Source of the DNA: Candidatus Ancillula trichonymphae ImTpAt
GTDB taxonomy: Bacteria; Actinomycetota; Actinomycetes; Actinomycetales; Bifidobacteriaceae
Assembly (NCBI GenBank): GCA_000485475.1
Contig: AXYY01000127.1
Location: 1-7,593 of the forward strand
Length of the DNA stretch: 7,593 bases
Direction: 5' to 3'
Shown here: in pieces, positions 7,555 through 7,593 of the stretch
Position numbering within the stretch: the stretch's first letter is position 1
Layout: every line of letters begins with the position of its first letter
Program-made: the position numbers and the translations under genes
Notes under the pieces: generated by a model
What the model saw: the letters and a program-made list of their open reading frames with translations, nothing else
Told to the model about the DNA's origin: nothing
Databases searched by the model: none

Positions 7555-7586
7555 TTGACAGGTCGTAGGGAGTTTCCTGGTAGACA
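7555..7586 (+). promoter_or_regulatory. Possible promoter of the next gene beyond the window
   Basis: A perfect TTGACA (7555-7560) starts four bases after the hydrolase stop. Seventeen bases later comes TGG then TAGACA (7581-7586), a weak -10 match. The TTGACA-17-TGn-hexamer arrangement is the same as at the lipoprotein promoter (576-545). CATAAT at 7585-7590 is an alternative -10 at a poorer distance. Any gene it serves lies outside the window. Confidence 0.3.
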
Positions 7587-7593
7587 TAATCGA

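Noticed and set aside
7561..7593. Start of a tRNA gene (a TGGTAGA string resembling a D-loop).
   Set aside because: The expected D-stem and acceptor pairing cannot be seen in the 33 bases available.
1..7593. CRISPR array, insertion sequence, rRNA, tRNA or phage genes.
   Set aside because: No repeat-spacer pattern, transposase, terminal repeats or RNA gene signature was seen on either strand.

Overview
The window looks bacterial, with moderately low GC (roughly 40-45% by eye). The best guess is a low-GC actinobacterium or relative. The clues are TGnTATAAT extended -10 promoters placed right against start codons (leaderless mRNAs), Cys-anchored lipoproteins, and a papain-family secreted protease with a lectin-like domain. 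This assignment is an inference; no rRNA or marker gene is present.

Layout. (1) On the minus strand, from 517 to the left edge, lies a lipoprotein gene with a good promoter, ribosome binding site and lipobox. After about 70 codons its reading frame breaks three times, and it runs off the window. (2) A divergent promoter region follows (about 518-836), with one promoter pointing left and one right. (3) An intact plus-strand operon encodes a family 5 peptide-type ABC transporter: lipoprotein substrate-binding protein (837-2357), DppB-like permease (2360-3307) and DppC-like permease (3297-4064). No ATPase gene follows. (4) At 4144-6812 sits one large secreted cysteine protease gene (papain family C1A, Cys/His/Asn triad visible). 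It is broken into about 15 reading-frame segments by single-base shifts, and one break lies at a C12A9 homopolymer tract. (5) An intact phospholipase/carboxylesterase-family hydrolase (6820-7551) has its promoter inside the last codons of the broken protease. (6) The last 40 bases hold a possible promoter for the next gene.

How it fits together. The transporter would import oligopeptides, and a secreted protease with a lectin-like domain could in principle supply them. That link rests only on neighbourhood. The striking contrast is between four genes (about 4 kb) with no frame disruption and two exported-protein genes riddled with single-base shifts but with almost no nonsense codons in the coding frames. 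Recent or ongoing pseudogenisation of exported accessory genes is the simplest reading. Local assembly error and slippage-based on/off switching are the alternatives.
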